A stretch of DNA of 64,000 nucleotides, from contig NZ_JADPKY010000132.1 in NCBI RefSeq assembly GCF_023074185.1, positions 424,626 through 488,625 on the forward strand, given 5' to 3'. The stretch is from Bradyrhizobium sp. 132. Lineage in GTDB: Bacteria > Pseudomonadota > Alphaproteobacteria > Rhizobiales > Xanthobacteraceae. The position numbers were made by a program, and so were the translations under genes. Below the pieces are notes generated by a model that made no database searches, was not told the DNA's origin, and saw nothing but the letters and a program-made list of their open reading frames with translations. Positions 43,025 to 51,672 of this stretch are shown here, in pieces; position 1 is the stretch's first letter; each line of letters starts with the position of its first letter.

Positions 43025-44543
43025 GATGCATCCCCAGTCGCACGATGTTCTCCTCGGTGAGCTCGCTGCGCGTCAGGTGCCCGGCGATGCGCCCCTCGCG
43101 CATCACATAGGCGCGGTCGCAGACATGGCAGATCTCGACCTGCTCGGACGAGATCATCAGCGCCGCCGCGCCTTCCGCGACAAGGCGATCGATCAGGGCA
43201 AAGATTTCAGACTTGGCACCGATGTCGATGCCCCGGGTCGGCTCGTCGAAGATGAAGAGCTTCGAGCCGGCGGCGAGCCATTTGCCGATCACGACCTTCT
43301 GCTGGTTGCCGCCGGAAAGAAGGCCGACGGTCTGGCGTGCGCTTGGCGTCGCGATGCGCAGCTGCCGGATCAAGCCGTCGGAGGTGCGCTGCGCGCCACG
43401 CTGGTCGAACAGGCCGCTCGGGAACAGCTTTCGCAGCGCCGATACCACCAGATTGTCACTGACCGACCGCAGCAGCGCGAGGCCCTCGCTCTTGCGGCTC
43501 TCCGGGATCAGCGCGATGCCGCGGCGGGCGGCAAGATCCGGTTCGCCGGACATAGCCTTGCCGTCGAAGAGGATCTCGCCTGAGCTCACGGGATCGGCGC
43601 CGAAGATGGCGCGCGCGACCTCGCTGCGGCCCGAGCCGACCAGGCCGCACAGGCCGACGATCTCGCCCCGGCGCACCTCGATATTGATGTCCGAGATTCC
43701 GGTAGAGGCGCTCAGTCCCTTGATCTCGAGCAGCAGCTCGCCGGGCTTGTCGGAAAAGTTACGCGGATAGGTCATGTTCACGTTGCGACCGACCATCATG
43801 CGGACGAGCTGGTCCGGCGTGACGTCGGCAGGGCGAACGCCGTCGATGCGGCGGCCGTCGCGCAGCACCGTGATGCGGTCGCCGAGCGCGAACACCTCGG
43901 CCATGCGGTGCGAGATGTAGACGATGGAGACGCCGTCGGCCTTCAGCCGCGCGATCAGCGCGAACAGCAACTCCGTCTCGCGGTCTGACAGCGCCGCGGT
44001 CGGCTCGTCCATCACGAGGATGCGGGCGTTCTGGCTGATCGCTTTCGCGATCTCGACCATCTGCTGCTGCGCCACCCCTAACTTGTCGACAATGGTGGAG
44101 GGATTGATCTCAAACCCGATCATGCCAAGCACGTGCCTGGCGTCGGCGAGGATCTTGCGTCGATCGATCGTGCCGGGAATGCGCCCCCGCGGCTCGCGGC
44201 CGAGGAAGATATTCTGGGCGATATCGAGATGGGGGACGAGCGAGAATTCCTGAAAGATCACGGCAATGCCGAGCTTCTGCGCATCCGCAGTAGAGTTGAT
44301 CGCGACCGGCTCGCCCTTGTAGTAGAACTCGCCGGCATCGGCGCGGTAGGCGCCGCATAGCACCTTCATCAGGCTCGACTTGCCGGCGCCATTTTCGCCA
44401 AGCAACATATGGACTTCCCCGGGGAAGACGGCAAAGGACACGTCGTCGAGTGCCTTGACGCCGGGGAATTCCTTGCTGATGCCGCGCAGCTCCAGCAGCG
44501 GGGCAGGTGAGGTGGGTTCAATGGCCAATGCGGCGGTGCTCAT
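43017..44543 (-). CDS. CUT2 ABC transporter ATPase (RbsA-like, tandem domains)
   Basis: 508 residues with two nucleotide-binding domains. The first has a full Walker A, G-E-N-G-A-G-K-S at 49-56, and an L-G-V-A-Q-Q-Q-M signature-like segment. The second has L-S-G-G-N-Q-Q-K and F-D-E-P-T-R-G-I-D but a weaker Walker A (G-L-V-G-S-G-R-S), as usual for RbsA/XylG proteins. The start overlaps the FAD-oxidase stop by 4 bases, tying the transporter to the catabolic enzymes. Confidence 0.93.
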   Translation of the reverse strand: MSTAALAIEPTSPAPLLELRGISKEFPGVKALDDVSFAVFPGEVHMLLGENGAGKSSLMKVLCGAYRADAGEFYYKGEPVAINSTADAQKLGIAVIFQEFSLVPHLDIAQNIFLGREPRGRIPGTIDRRKILADARHVLGMIGFEINPSTIVDKLGVAQQQMVEIAKAISQNARILVMDEPTAALSDRETELLFALIARLKADGVSIVYISHRMAEVFALGDRITVLRDGRRIDGVRPADVTPDQLVRMMVGRNVNMTYPRNFSDKPGELLLEIKGLSASTGISDINIEVRRGEIVGLCGLVGSGRSEVARAIFGADPVSSGEILFDGKAMSGEPDLAARRGIALIPESRKSEGLALLRSVSDNLVVSALRKLFPSGLFDQRGAQRTSDGLIRQLRIATPSARQTVGLLSGGNQQKVVIGKWLAAGSKLFIFDEPTRGIDIGAKSEIFALIDRLVAEGAAALMISSEQVEICHVCDRAYVMREGRIAGHLTRSELTEENIVRLGMHHA

Positions 44544-45934
44544 GCGCGCGCTCCGCTTGCGAAGATCTTTCCGGGATTCATCAGGCCGTTGGGGTCGAGT
44601 GCCTGCTTGATCGACCGCATCACATCGACGGCCTCGCCGAGCTCGTCAGCGAGATAGTCGATCTTGCCGAGCCCGATGCCGTGCTCGCCGGTGCAGGTGC
44701 CGTCCATGGCGATGGCGCGGGCGACCATGCGGGCCTGGAGCGCCTTGGCGCCTTCGACTTCCTCCGGCTGTGCCGGGTCGATCAGGATCAGCATGTGGAA
44801 ATTGCCGTCGCCGACGTGGCCGACGATGGGCGCCGTAAAACCGTGCTCGTCCGCGTCGCGCCGGGTTTCGGTCAGGCATTCCGCCAGCCGCGAGATCGGC
44901 ACGCAGACATCCGTGATCACAGCACGCGCGCCGGGGCGTAAGCCGAGGCCCGCATAGAGCGTGTTGTCGCGGGCGTGCCAGAGCCGGCTGCGATCCTCCG
45001 GCGCTTTCGCCCAGGCAAAACCATGGCCGCCATGGTCGGAGGCAATGGCCTGCGCGGCCTCGGCCTGCTCGGCGACGGAGGTCTCGGAGCCGTGGAATTC
45101 GAAGAACAGGGTCGGGGCTTCGCGATAGCCGAGTTTTGCGTAGGCGTTGATACCGCGCATCATGACGTCGTCGAGCAGCTCGATACGCGCCACGGGGATC
45201 GCCGACTGGACCACGGAGATTGCGGTGTCGACGGCCTCGTGCAGGGTGTCGAAGCTGCACACCGCGGCCGAGATCGCCTGCGGCACCGGATGCACCTTCA
45301 GCGTGATCTCGGTGATGATTCCGAGCGTGCCCTCGGCGCCGACGAACATCCGCGTCAGATCATAGCCGGCGGCCGACTTGCGCGCGCGCCTGGCGGTCCG
45401 GATCACGCGGCCGTCGGCGAGCACCACCTCCAGCGCCATGACGTTGTCCTTCATGGTGCCGTAGCGCACCGCCATGGTGCCGGAGGCGCGCGTGGACGTC
45501 ATGCCGCCGATCGAGGCGTCGGCGCCGGGATCGATCGGAAAGAAAAGTCCGGTGCCGCGCAGTTCCGCATTGAGCTGCTTCCGGGTGATTCCCGGCTGCA
45601 CCACGACATCCATGTCGCTCTCGTGCACCGTCAGCACCTTGTTCATGCGCGCGAAGTCGAAGCAGACGCCGCCGGCGACCGCGGCCGCATTGCCTTCGAG
45701 CGAGGTGCCGGCGCCGAACGGCACGATGGGCATATTCGCACCGGCGCACAGCTTGACGATTTCGGCGACTTCCTGCGTGGTTTCAGGGAAGACGACGATG
45801 TCGGGCGGCAGGTTGCGATAATGCGACTCGCTCTGCCCATGCTGATCGAGCACGCCACGCGCGACGCTCGCGCGCAGGCCGATCATGCCCGTGAGGCGAT
45901 CGGCCAATATGCTCGTGCTGACCCGCGGTCCCAT
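44540..45934 (-). CDS. FAD-binding oxidase, D-lactate dehydrogenase/glycolate oxidase (GlcD) type
   Basis: A 464-residue PCMH-type flavoprotein. The FAD-binding core shows P-F-G-A-G-T-S-L-E-G, D-P-G-A-D-A-S-I-G-G and F-V-G-A-E-G-T-L-G-I-I. The C-terminal FAD-oxidase domain has H-V-G-D-G-N-F-H and ends with G-E-H-G-I-G-L-G-K and L-D-P-N-G-L-M-N-P-G-K-I. Such enzymes oxidise 2-hydroxyacids to 2-oxoacids. GGGAGCAAGG precedes the ATG. It is embedded between the ring-cleavage gene and the transporter, so it probably acts on a hydroxyacid in the same route. Confidence 0.9.
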   Translation of the reverse strand: MGPRVSTSILADRLTGMIGLRASVARGVLDQHGQSESHYRNLPPDIVVFPETTQEVAEIVKLCAGANMPIVPFGAGTSLEGNAAAVAGGVCFDFARMNKVLTVHESDMDVVVQPGITRKQLNAELRGTGLFFPIDPGADASIGGMTSTRASGTMAVRYGTMKDNVMALEVVLADGRVIRTARRARKSAAGYDLTRMFVGAEGTLGIITEITLKVHPVPQAISAAVCSFDTLHEAVDTAISVVQSAIPVARIELLDDVMMRGINAYAKLGYREAPTLFFEFHGSETSVAEQAEAAQAIASDHGGHGFAWAKAPEDRSRLWHARDNTLYAGLGLRPGARAVITDVCVPISRLAECLTETRRDADEHGFTAPIVGHVGDGNFHMLILIDPAQPEEVEGAKALQARMVARAIAMDGTCTGEHGIGLGKIDYLADELGEAVDVMRSIKQALDPNGLMNPGKIFASGARA

Positions 45935-45991
45935 CCTTGCTCCCTGTCTGCGCCTGTTGCCGGACTCTTGTCTGGTCCGCCGTCGTTCAGC

Positions 45992-46876
45992 TTAAGCGGC
46001 TCTTGCGCTGCTCGCGACCTGCTTCAGGCCGAAATCATAGTTGAGATGAAAATACTCGCTGTCCACCATGCGACCATCCGGCGCACGGCCGGGCGGGCAG
46101 CGCACAAATTCCCGGATCAGGCTGTCCTTGACGCCGAACACCACGTCAGAGTCGAGATATTGGTCGCCGGCGACGAACACATGGGTCACGAGCTGCTCGA
46201 AGCCGGGCGCCGAGATCATGAAATGCACATGCGCGGGACGCCAGGGATGGCGGCCCTGGACCTCCAGCATGTCGCCGACCGGGCCGTCATGCGGGATCGG
46301 ATACGCCGCAGGCTTGATCGACCAGAAATTGAAGCGGCCATTCTGGTCGGTGTGGAAGCGCCCGCGCATCGCGAGATCGCCGATCTTGTCGAGCTGCTGC
46401 ACGTCGTAATAGCCATCATCGTCGGAATGCCAGACGTCCACGACGGCGCCGGCAAGCGGCCGTCCGTCGACGGTCGAGACCGAGCCGGTCACCAGCATCG
46501 GATCGCCCTCCATCGGACCGGAGATATCAGCGCCGTTGTTTTTCTCGGGCGAGGCCTGCACGAAGAACGGGCCGAGTACCGTGGTTTCGGTCGCGCCTTC
46601 CGGCACCGGATGGTTGATGGCGTCGACCAGCATGGAGACGCCGAGCGTATCCGACAGCAGGATGAACTCCTGGCGCTTGTCGTCGCACATGTGGCCGGTG
46701 CGGGTCAGGAAGTCGATGCCGTAGTCCCATTCCTTCTGGGTCGGTCGCACCTCGCGGACGAAGGCATGAAGGTGGCGCACCAGCGCCTCGCTGACCTGCT
46801 TGATCCGCGGATCGGTCGCGCCTGCGATCCGCTCCAGCACCGCGTCGGTGATCGTGTTCTCGTTGAAGTTACGCAT
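45992..46876 (-). CDS. Intradiol ring-cleavage dioxygenase, hydroxyquinol 1,2-dioxygenase-like
   Basis: A 294-residue non-haem Fe(III) dioxygenase. The N-terminal dimerisation domain (1-95) precedes the catalytic domain. Iron ligands are predicted as Tyr156 or Tyr157 in D-D-G-Y-Y-D, Tyr192 in A-A-Y-P-I-P, and His216 and His218 in R-P-A-H-V-H-F. Length and the neighbouring maleylacetate reductase favour hydroxyquinol (1,2,4-trihydroxybenzene) as substrate, giving maleylacetate; catechol-type activity cannot be excluded. GGAGG lies upstream of the ATG. Confidence 0.88.
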   Translation of the reverse strand: MRNFNENTITDAVLERIAGATDPRIKQVSEALVRHLHAFVREVRPTQKEWDYGIDFLTRTGHMCDDKRQEFILLSDTLGVSMLVDAINHPVPEGATETTVLGPFFVQASPEKNNGADISGPMEGDPMLVTGSVSTVDGRPLAGAVVDVWHSDDDGYYDVQQLDKIGDLAMRGRFHTDQNGRFNFWSIKPAAYPIPHDGPVGDMLEVQGRHPWRPAHVHFMISAPGFEQLVTHVFVAGDQYLDSDVVFGVKDSLIREFVRCPPGRAPDGRMVDSEYFHLNYDFGLKQVASSARAA

Positions 46877-46891
46877 GTGTGCCTCCGCCGA

Positions 46892-47794
46892 TCAGAGCTT
46901 GGGTTCGCCAAGCCCGGACAGCCGTTCCAGATGCTTGACGGTCGCGATGAAATCAGTGTCGCCGTCGCCCTGCGCCACCAGCGAGCCATAGGTTTCGCGC
47001 ACTTGAGCCGCGAGCTGAAGCGGAACGCCGACGGCGTGGCCGGCGCCGAGGATCAGATCGAGATCCTTGGCCATCTGCTTGCAGGAGAAAGTCGAGTCGA
47101 AATCGCGGTTACGCAACGGCGCGGTCTTGTACTTCACCATCGGTGAGGCGACCGCGCTGTCATCGAGAACTTTCAGAATATCCTGCCAGCCGATGCCGCC
47201 CTTGCGCGCCAGCGCCAGGCTCTCCGCCATCATGGCGGCCGACACCGCGATCATCAGATTGACCGCAAGCTTCGCATATCGCGCTTCCTCGCCGGGCCCG
47301 AGATAGGTCTGGGCGCGGGTGAAGGCGGCGAACAGCGGCTTTGCGTTTTCGTAGGCGTCCTTCGGGCCCGAGACGAAGCAGCTCAGCGCGCCGGTGTGAA
47401 CGATGCTGGCGTTGCCCGAGACCGGCGCCCGCAGATAGGCAATGCCGCGCGCCTGCGCGGCGATTGCAACTTCCGTGGAGGCTTCGACGCTCACGGTGCT
47501 GGTCTCGATCAATACGGCTGCCGGCGCTATTGCGGCGATGAGACCGGTCGGGCCGAGCATCGCGCCGCGCAACGCCGTGTCGTCCGGCAGCGACGTGACG
47601 ATCGCGGCCTTGCCGCGCACGGCCTCGGCCGGTGAAGCGGCAATCGAGATGCCTTGCGCGCGCGCCTCGCTGAGCCGTGCGTCGCTCCGGTCGAACGCGG
47701 TCACGGCGTAACCGGCCTTGGCGACGAGCACCGACATCGGCAGGCCCATCTTGCCGATCCCGATGAAAGCGATGTTCTCTAGCGCGTCTGTCAT
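46892..47794 (-). CDS. NAD(P)-dependent beta-hydroxyacid dehydrogenase (3-hydroxyisobutyrate dehydrogenase family)
   Basis: 300 residues: Rossmann domain with G-I-G-K-M-G at 12-17, substrate-binding A-P-V-S-G-N-A-S at 123-130 and the catalytic lysine K175 in K-L-A-V-N-L. It oxidises a 3-hydroxyacid or reduces the semialdehyde. The chosen ATG has AAGGA eight bases upstream; the longer frame enters the amidohydrolase gene. Its substrate in this operon is not clear. Confidence 0.88.
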   Translation of the reverse strand: MTDALENIAFIGIGKMGLPMSVLVAKAGYAVTAFDRSDARLSEARAQGISIAASPAEAVRGKAAIVTSLPDDTALRGAMLGPTGLIAAIAPAAVLIETSTVSVEASTEVAIAAQARGIAYLRAPVSGNASIVHTGALSCFVSGPKDAYENAKPLFAAFTRAQTYLGPGEEARYAKLAVNLMIAVSAAMMAESLALARKGGIGWQDILKVLDDSAVASPMVKYKTAPLRNRDFDSTFSCKQMAKDLDLILGAGHAVGVPLQLAAQVRETYGSLVAQGDGDTDFIATVKHLERLSGLGEPKL

Positions 47795-47814
47795 TGTTGT
47801 TGTCCTTGACGCCC

Positions 47815-49179
47815 TCAGGCGGCGTGTCCCTGTCGTTCGATGTCGTGCACCAGCCGCCGGCCGGATTGCACGAGCAGTTGCTTTTTTGCCTCCAGACCGT
47901 CGGCCAGCAGCCGCCCATTCCGCTTCTTCCACACGCCGCCGATCATCACGGCCTCGATATTGGCGAGGCTCGTCTGCATCACGACCGCTGCGACGGGATC
48001 GTGCACCGGGACGAGGTTGAGATCGCTGGCATTGATGATGACGAGGTCGGCGAGCTTGCCCGGCGTCAGCGAGCCGATCTGGTTCTCGCGGCCGAGCATG
48101 CGCGCGCCTTCCGTCGTGATCCAGCGTAGCGCCTCGCGGACGGGGATCGTGGTCGTCGCCGGAATGGTGCCGCTGGCCTTTCGCGACTCGGCGTTGTCGA
48201 GCGATCGCTGCGTCGAGAGCGCAACGCGCGCAGCGGAGAAGAGATCGCCGGCAAGCACGGATTCCAGATCGATGCCGATGGTCGGCCGCACCCCGCGCTT
48301 GAGCAGCCGTCCAGTGATCGGAAAGCCATGGCCCTGGATCATCTCGTTCTCCGGCGTCACCGAGAAGGACACGCCGAGGTCGACCATCCGGTCCAGCAGA
48401 TCGTCCGGCAGATCGTTGCCATGGACGATGTTGATTCCGGCGCCGACGAGGCCGGCCTCGGTCAGCTTCTCCCAGCCATCAGGCGTCTTCGCGGGACCGC
48501 CGCCCTGATGCATCGATGCGATCAGGTTGAGCTCCCGCGCCATGCGGAAATCGTGCATGGCGACGTCGAGCGTCGAATAATGCGGGCCGAGGATCGCGAG
48601 CCCAAGCGTGACGAGGCCGTCGCGATCGGCGAGGGGCCCCGCCAGCAGCCGCTCGACCTCGCGGCGTGGATGCGGCACCTCCGAGAAGTGCCGCTCGCCC
48701 GGTTTGGGCTCGGGCTTTGGCGAACCGTGGAAGAAGGCAGCGCGGATGCCGCTCTCGATCAGGCCGCGCACCGCAGCGTCGGTGTGATCTGGCGTCGGAT
48801 TGTTGTGGCACCAGTCGACCAGCGTGGTGGTGCCTTGGTTGATCTGGTTCAACGCGCCGACCAAGGTCGCGATATAGATGTCCTCGGGCCGGAAGACCGT
48901 TGCGAGCCCGGCATGCATGCGGCGGAAATATTCCAGCAGCGTCCAGTTGGCGGCATAGCCGCGCAGCGCCGTCTGCCAGGTGTGCATATGCGCGTTGATC
49001 AGGCCGGGGATGACGATGCGCCCCTCGGCCTCGACGATCTCGGTGTCGCTGCCGACGTCGATCGATGGGCGCACGTCGACGATGCGGTTGCGCTCGATCA
49101 GCACGTCGCCAGTGCTGAAATCGCCGATCGCATCATCCATGCTGATGATGACCGCGGATTTGATCAGCGTGCGCCGCAT
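47815..49179 (-). CDS. Amidohydrolase of the AtzA/TrzN/SsnA (cytosine-deaminase-like) group
   Basis: A 454-residue TIM-barrel metal hydrolase. P-G-L-I-N-A-H-M-H puts metal ligands at H64 and H66. Later metal-site segments are S-M-H-Q-G-G, I-V-H-G-N-D and G-I-D-L-E-S, and G-K-L-A-D-L-V-I near the C-terminus is typical. Members remove amino groups or chlorine from ring compounds. In this operon it could deaminate a nitrogen-bearing ring compound before ring opening; that is inference. It lies 4 bases from the maleylacetate reductase gene. Confidence 0.85.
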   Translation of the reverse strand: MRRTLIKSAVIISMDDAIGDFSTGDVLIERNRIVDVRPSIDVGSDTEIVEAEGRIVIPGLINAHMHTWQTALRGYAANWTLLEYFRRMHAGLATVFRPEDIYIATLVGALNQINQGTTTLVDWCHNNPTPDHTDAAVRGLIESGIRAAFFHGSPKPEPKPGERHFSEVPHPRREVERLLAGPLADRDGLVTLGLAILGPHYSTLDVAMHDFRMARELNLIASMHQGGGPAKTPDGWEKLTEAGLVGAGINIVHGNDLPDDLLDRMVDLGVSFSVTPENEMIQGHGFPITGRLLKRGVRPTIGIDLESVLAGDLFSAARVALSTQRSLDNAESRKASGTIPATTTIPVREALRWITTEGARMLGRENQIGSLTPGKLADLVIINASDLNLVPVHDPVAAVVMQTSLANIEAVMIGGVWKKRNGRLLADGLEAKKQLLVQSGRRLVHDIERQGHAA

Positions 49180-49183
49180 GGAA

Positions 49184-50263
49184 TCAAGCCACCGCTTTGA
49201 CGTCGGCGGGCGGCTCGCCGGCCCAGGCGCGTGCGATCAGGTCGCGGATGGCGTTGCGCTCGAGCGGCCGCGGGTTCCAGTAGGCGTTGGTGACGGCCAG
49301 GTCGGCAGCCTTGTCGATGCCGCCTTCGGGCATGCCGATGTCGCGTAGTGCAAGCTTTGCACCTAGCCGCTTTGCGAGATCGTAGAGCCCGCGCGACGCA
49401 TCGGCAGTACCGATCGCGCGCGAGATGCGTGCCATCGCATCGGGCACGGCCGGCGCGTTGTAGGCCAGCGCATGCGGCAGCACGATGGTGTGGGTTTCGG
49501 CATGCGGCAAATCGAAGGTGCCGCCGAGCGTGTGGCAGAGCTTGTGATGAAGCGCCATGCCGACGGTGCCGAGACAGACGCCGCATAGCCAGGCGCCATA
49601 GAGCGCTTCGGTGCGGGCCTCGCGGTCGTCACTCTTGGCGGCGATGGCGGGCAGGGCACGTGCCAGCGCGCGAATGCCTTCTTCCGCCATCAGCGACGTG
49701 ACCGGATTGGTGTCGCGCGCATAGAGCGCCTCGACTGCATGTGCGATCGCATTGATGCCCGAGGTCGCAGCCAGGCTCGCCGGCAGCGTCAAAGTGAGAT
49801 CGACATCGTAGATCACGGTCTCCGGCAGGATGGCGGCGTCGCGTACGGTGGTCTTCAGGCCGTTCTCGGTCTGGCCGACGATCGGCGTCATCTCCGAACC
49901 TGCATAGGTTGTGGGAATGCAGAGCTGGTTCACACCCGTGCGTAAGGCGAGCGCCTTGCCGAGGCCCGTGGTCGATCCGCCGCCGAGCGAAACGACGCAG
50001 TCGGCCTCGCATGCCTTCATCTCGGCGAGCGCCCGCTCCGTGACCTCGACCGGCGTATGCATGGTCGCGCCCGGAAAGATGCCGGCATAGAGCGAGCCGA
50101 GTGCCGCGCCCAGGCTCTTGCCTTGCGCCTCCTGCTGCGGCGTCGTCAGCACCAGTGCGCGCTTGCCGCCGAGCCGCTCGACCTCGGCTTTGGCCGAGGC
50201 CAGCGTTCCGCTGCCGAACACGACGCGGCAGGGCAGGTTTTCAAAGGTGAACGTACCGATCAT
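49184..50263 (-). CDS. Maleylacetate reductase (iron-type alcohol dehydrogenase family)
   Basis: A 359-residue enzyme that reduces maleylacetate to 3-oxoadipate with NAD(P)H. L-G-G-G-S-T-T-G-L-G-K-A at 93-104 binds the nucleotide. P-T-T-Y-A-G-S-E-M-T-P-I, H-A-V-E-A-L-Y-A and H-H-K-L-C-H-T-L-G-G are hallmark segments of maleylacetate reductases. ATG 50263 overlaps the stop of the Dabb gene (ATGA). Together with the intradiol dioxygenase it defines the lower hydroxyquinol pathway. Confidence 0.92.
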   Translation of the reverse strand: MIGTFTFENLPCRVVFGSGTLASAKAEVERLGGKRALVLTTPQQEAQGKSLGAALGSLYAGIFPGATMHTPVEVTERALAEMKACEADCVVSLGGGSTTGLGKALALRTGVNQLCIPTTYAGSEMTPIVGQTENGLKTTVRDAAILPETVIYDVDLTLTLPASLAATSGINAIAHAVEALYARDTNPVTSLMAEEGIRALARALPAIAAKSDDREARTEALYGAWLCGVCLGTVGMALHHKLCHTLGGTFDLPHAETHTIVLPHALAYNAPAVPDAMARISRAIGTADASRGLYDLAKRLGAKLALRDIGMPEGGIDKAADLAVTNAYWNPRPLERNAIRDLIARAWAGEPPADVKAVA

Positions 50264-50583
50264 GCGCCGGTCTCTTTGATGGGATAATCGACCTGGAAGC
50301 GCCCGATCCGCAAGTCGCCCAGCGCCTCGCGCACCCGCAAATGTTCCGGGTGGGTGGCGTAGGCCTGGAGCGAGGCGTGGTCGGTGAATTCGGAGAACAG
50401 GACGACGTCGCAGGCGTAGTCGACATCGCTGACATCCACGCCGACCTCGATATGGGTGAGGCCGTCGATCCTGCCGCGCAGCCCCTCGAACAGGGTTTTG
50501 ACCTTGATCCGGGCGGCGGAACGCTCCGCTGGCGTCTCCCCGCGCAGCCGCCACATCACGATGTGCCTGATCGGGCCCGACAT
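50260..50583 (-). CDS. Dabb (stress-responsive A/B barrel) domain protein
   Basis: 107 residues, a single dimeric alpha/beta-barrel domain starting I-R-H-I-V-M-W-R-L with a conserved histidine at residue 7 and ending in D-Y-P. Dabb proteins include small cyclases and proteins of unknown role in aromatic-compound operons. It is the first gene of the catabolic operon, 108 bases from the divergent LysR gene. AGGGA and GAGG lie just upstream of its ATG. Confidence 0.87.
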   Translation of the reverse strand: MSGPIRHIVMWRLRGETPAERSAARIKVKTLFEGLRGRIDGLTHIEVGVDVSDVDYACDVVLFSEFTDHASLQAYATHPEHLRVREALGDLRIGRFQVDYPIKETGA

Positions 50584-50629
50584 TTCCCTGTTTCCTCGCC
50601 TGCTATCTTGCTTGTGTTGGCGCCATTTT

Positions 50630-50686
50630 GACTTGCGGGATGCGGAAATAAAGACCAATAATCGCAAGTCTCTTTTTCTATTTGCG
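50630..50686. promoter_or_regulatory. Candidate LysR operator between the catabolic operon and its regulator
   Basis: GACTTGCG (50630-50637) and CGCAAGTC (50663-50670) are a perfect 8-base inverted repeat 25 bases apart. A third half-site TTGCG lies at 50682-50686, opposite in orientation to the middle one. This gives three related half-sites within the 108-base divergent region, just upstream of the LysR start, as expected for an autoregulated LysR system. Confidence 0.5.
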
Positions 50687-50691
50687 AAAAA

Positions 50692-51615
50692 ATGGACCGC
50701 TTGCTCCAACTCGAAGTGTTTGCCAAGACGGCCGAACTCGGCAGCCTGTCCAAAGCTGCCGAAGCCCTGCGGATGTCGAATGCTGCCGCGAGCCGCCACC
50801 TCAGCGCGCTCGAGGAGCGGCTTGCGGTCCGGCTGATCGAGCGCAACACCCGCCGGCTGTGGTTGACGGAGGCGGGGCAGGAGCTGCTGGAGCGCTCCAG
50901 CCGGGTCTTGAGCGAATTGGCGGAGGCCGAGGACATCGTCAGCGACCGCGCGCTGTCGCCGCAAGGCACACTGCGGGTCACGAGCTCGCTGTCCTTTGCT
51001 GTGATCTATCTGGCGCCGATGCTGCCGGCCTTCCGCGCGCGCTATCCGAAGCTCAACATGCAGATCACCACCGCCAATCGGTACTCCGATTTCATCGAGG
51101 CCGGCATCGACGTGGCGATCAGGACGCGCGAGCAGGAGCCGGATTCGAACATCATCGTCCGCCGCATCGGCCAGATGCGGCGCGTGCTTGCTGCTGCGCC
51201 CTCGTATCTCGCAAGCTGTGGCGAGCCGAAACAGCTCGCCGATCTCGCGCGCCACAACATGCCGGTCTACAATCTCGCCAACGATCCTTATTCGCTGCGG
51301 CTGCGCAAGGGCAACGGCGCGCAGACTGTCCGCATCACGCCGACGCTCGACAGCAATGACGGCCAAGTCATCCGCGGCGCCGCACTGGCAGGGCTCGGCA
51401 TTCTCATCCAGCCGCTCTACATCGTGCAAAGCGATATCGCGGCGGGTCGTCTCGTCCCGGTTCTGATGGACTGGGAGCTGCCGCTGCTGACGATGAACAT
51501 CGCTTACCAGAACCGTGCCGGACTGCCCGCCAAGATCAGGGTCTTTTCCGACTTTCTGGTCACCCACATCCGCGAGCATTCGCAGCCGGGGATCTGGATC
51601 GACGCGGCGAAGTGA
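50692..51615 (+). CDS. LysR-family transcriptional regulator
   Basis: 307 residues: winged helix-turn-helix at about 1-60 (L-G-S-L-S-K-A-A-E-A-L-R-M-S, then A-S-R-H-L-S-A-L-E) and a periplasmic-binding-like effector domain (about 90-300). It is divergent from the Dabb-led catabolic operon and is its probable activator, responding to a pathway intermediate. No clear ribosome site precedes the ATG; the leader is A/T-rich. Confidence 0.92.
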   Translation: MDRLLQLEVFAKTAELGSLSKAAEALRMSNAAASRHLSALEERLAVRLIERNTRRLWLTEAGQELLERSSRVLSELAEAEDIVSDRALSPQGTLRVTSSLSFAVIYLAPMLPAFRARYPKLNMQITTANRYSDFIEAGIDVAIRTREQEPDSNIIVRRIGQMRRVLAAAPSYLASCGEPKQLADLARHNMPVYNLANDPYSLRLRKGNGAQTVRITPTLDSNDGQVIRGAALAGLGILIQPLYIVQSDIAAGRLVPVLMDWELPLLTMNIAYQNRAGLPAKIRVFSDFLVTHIREHSQPGIWIDAAK

Positions 51616-51672
51616 GACGAACGCTTTGAGTTTCGACCGCCATGATCCGGCAGTTGTTGGCGAGCCGATCGA

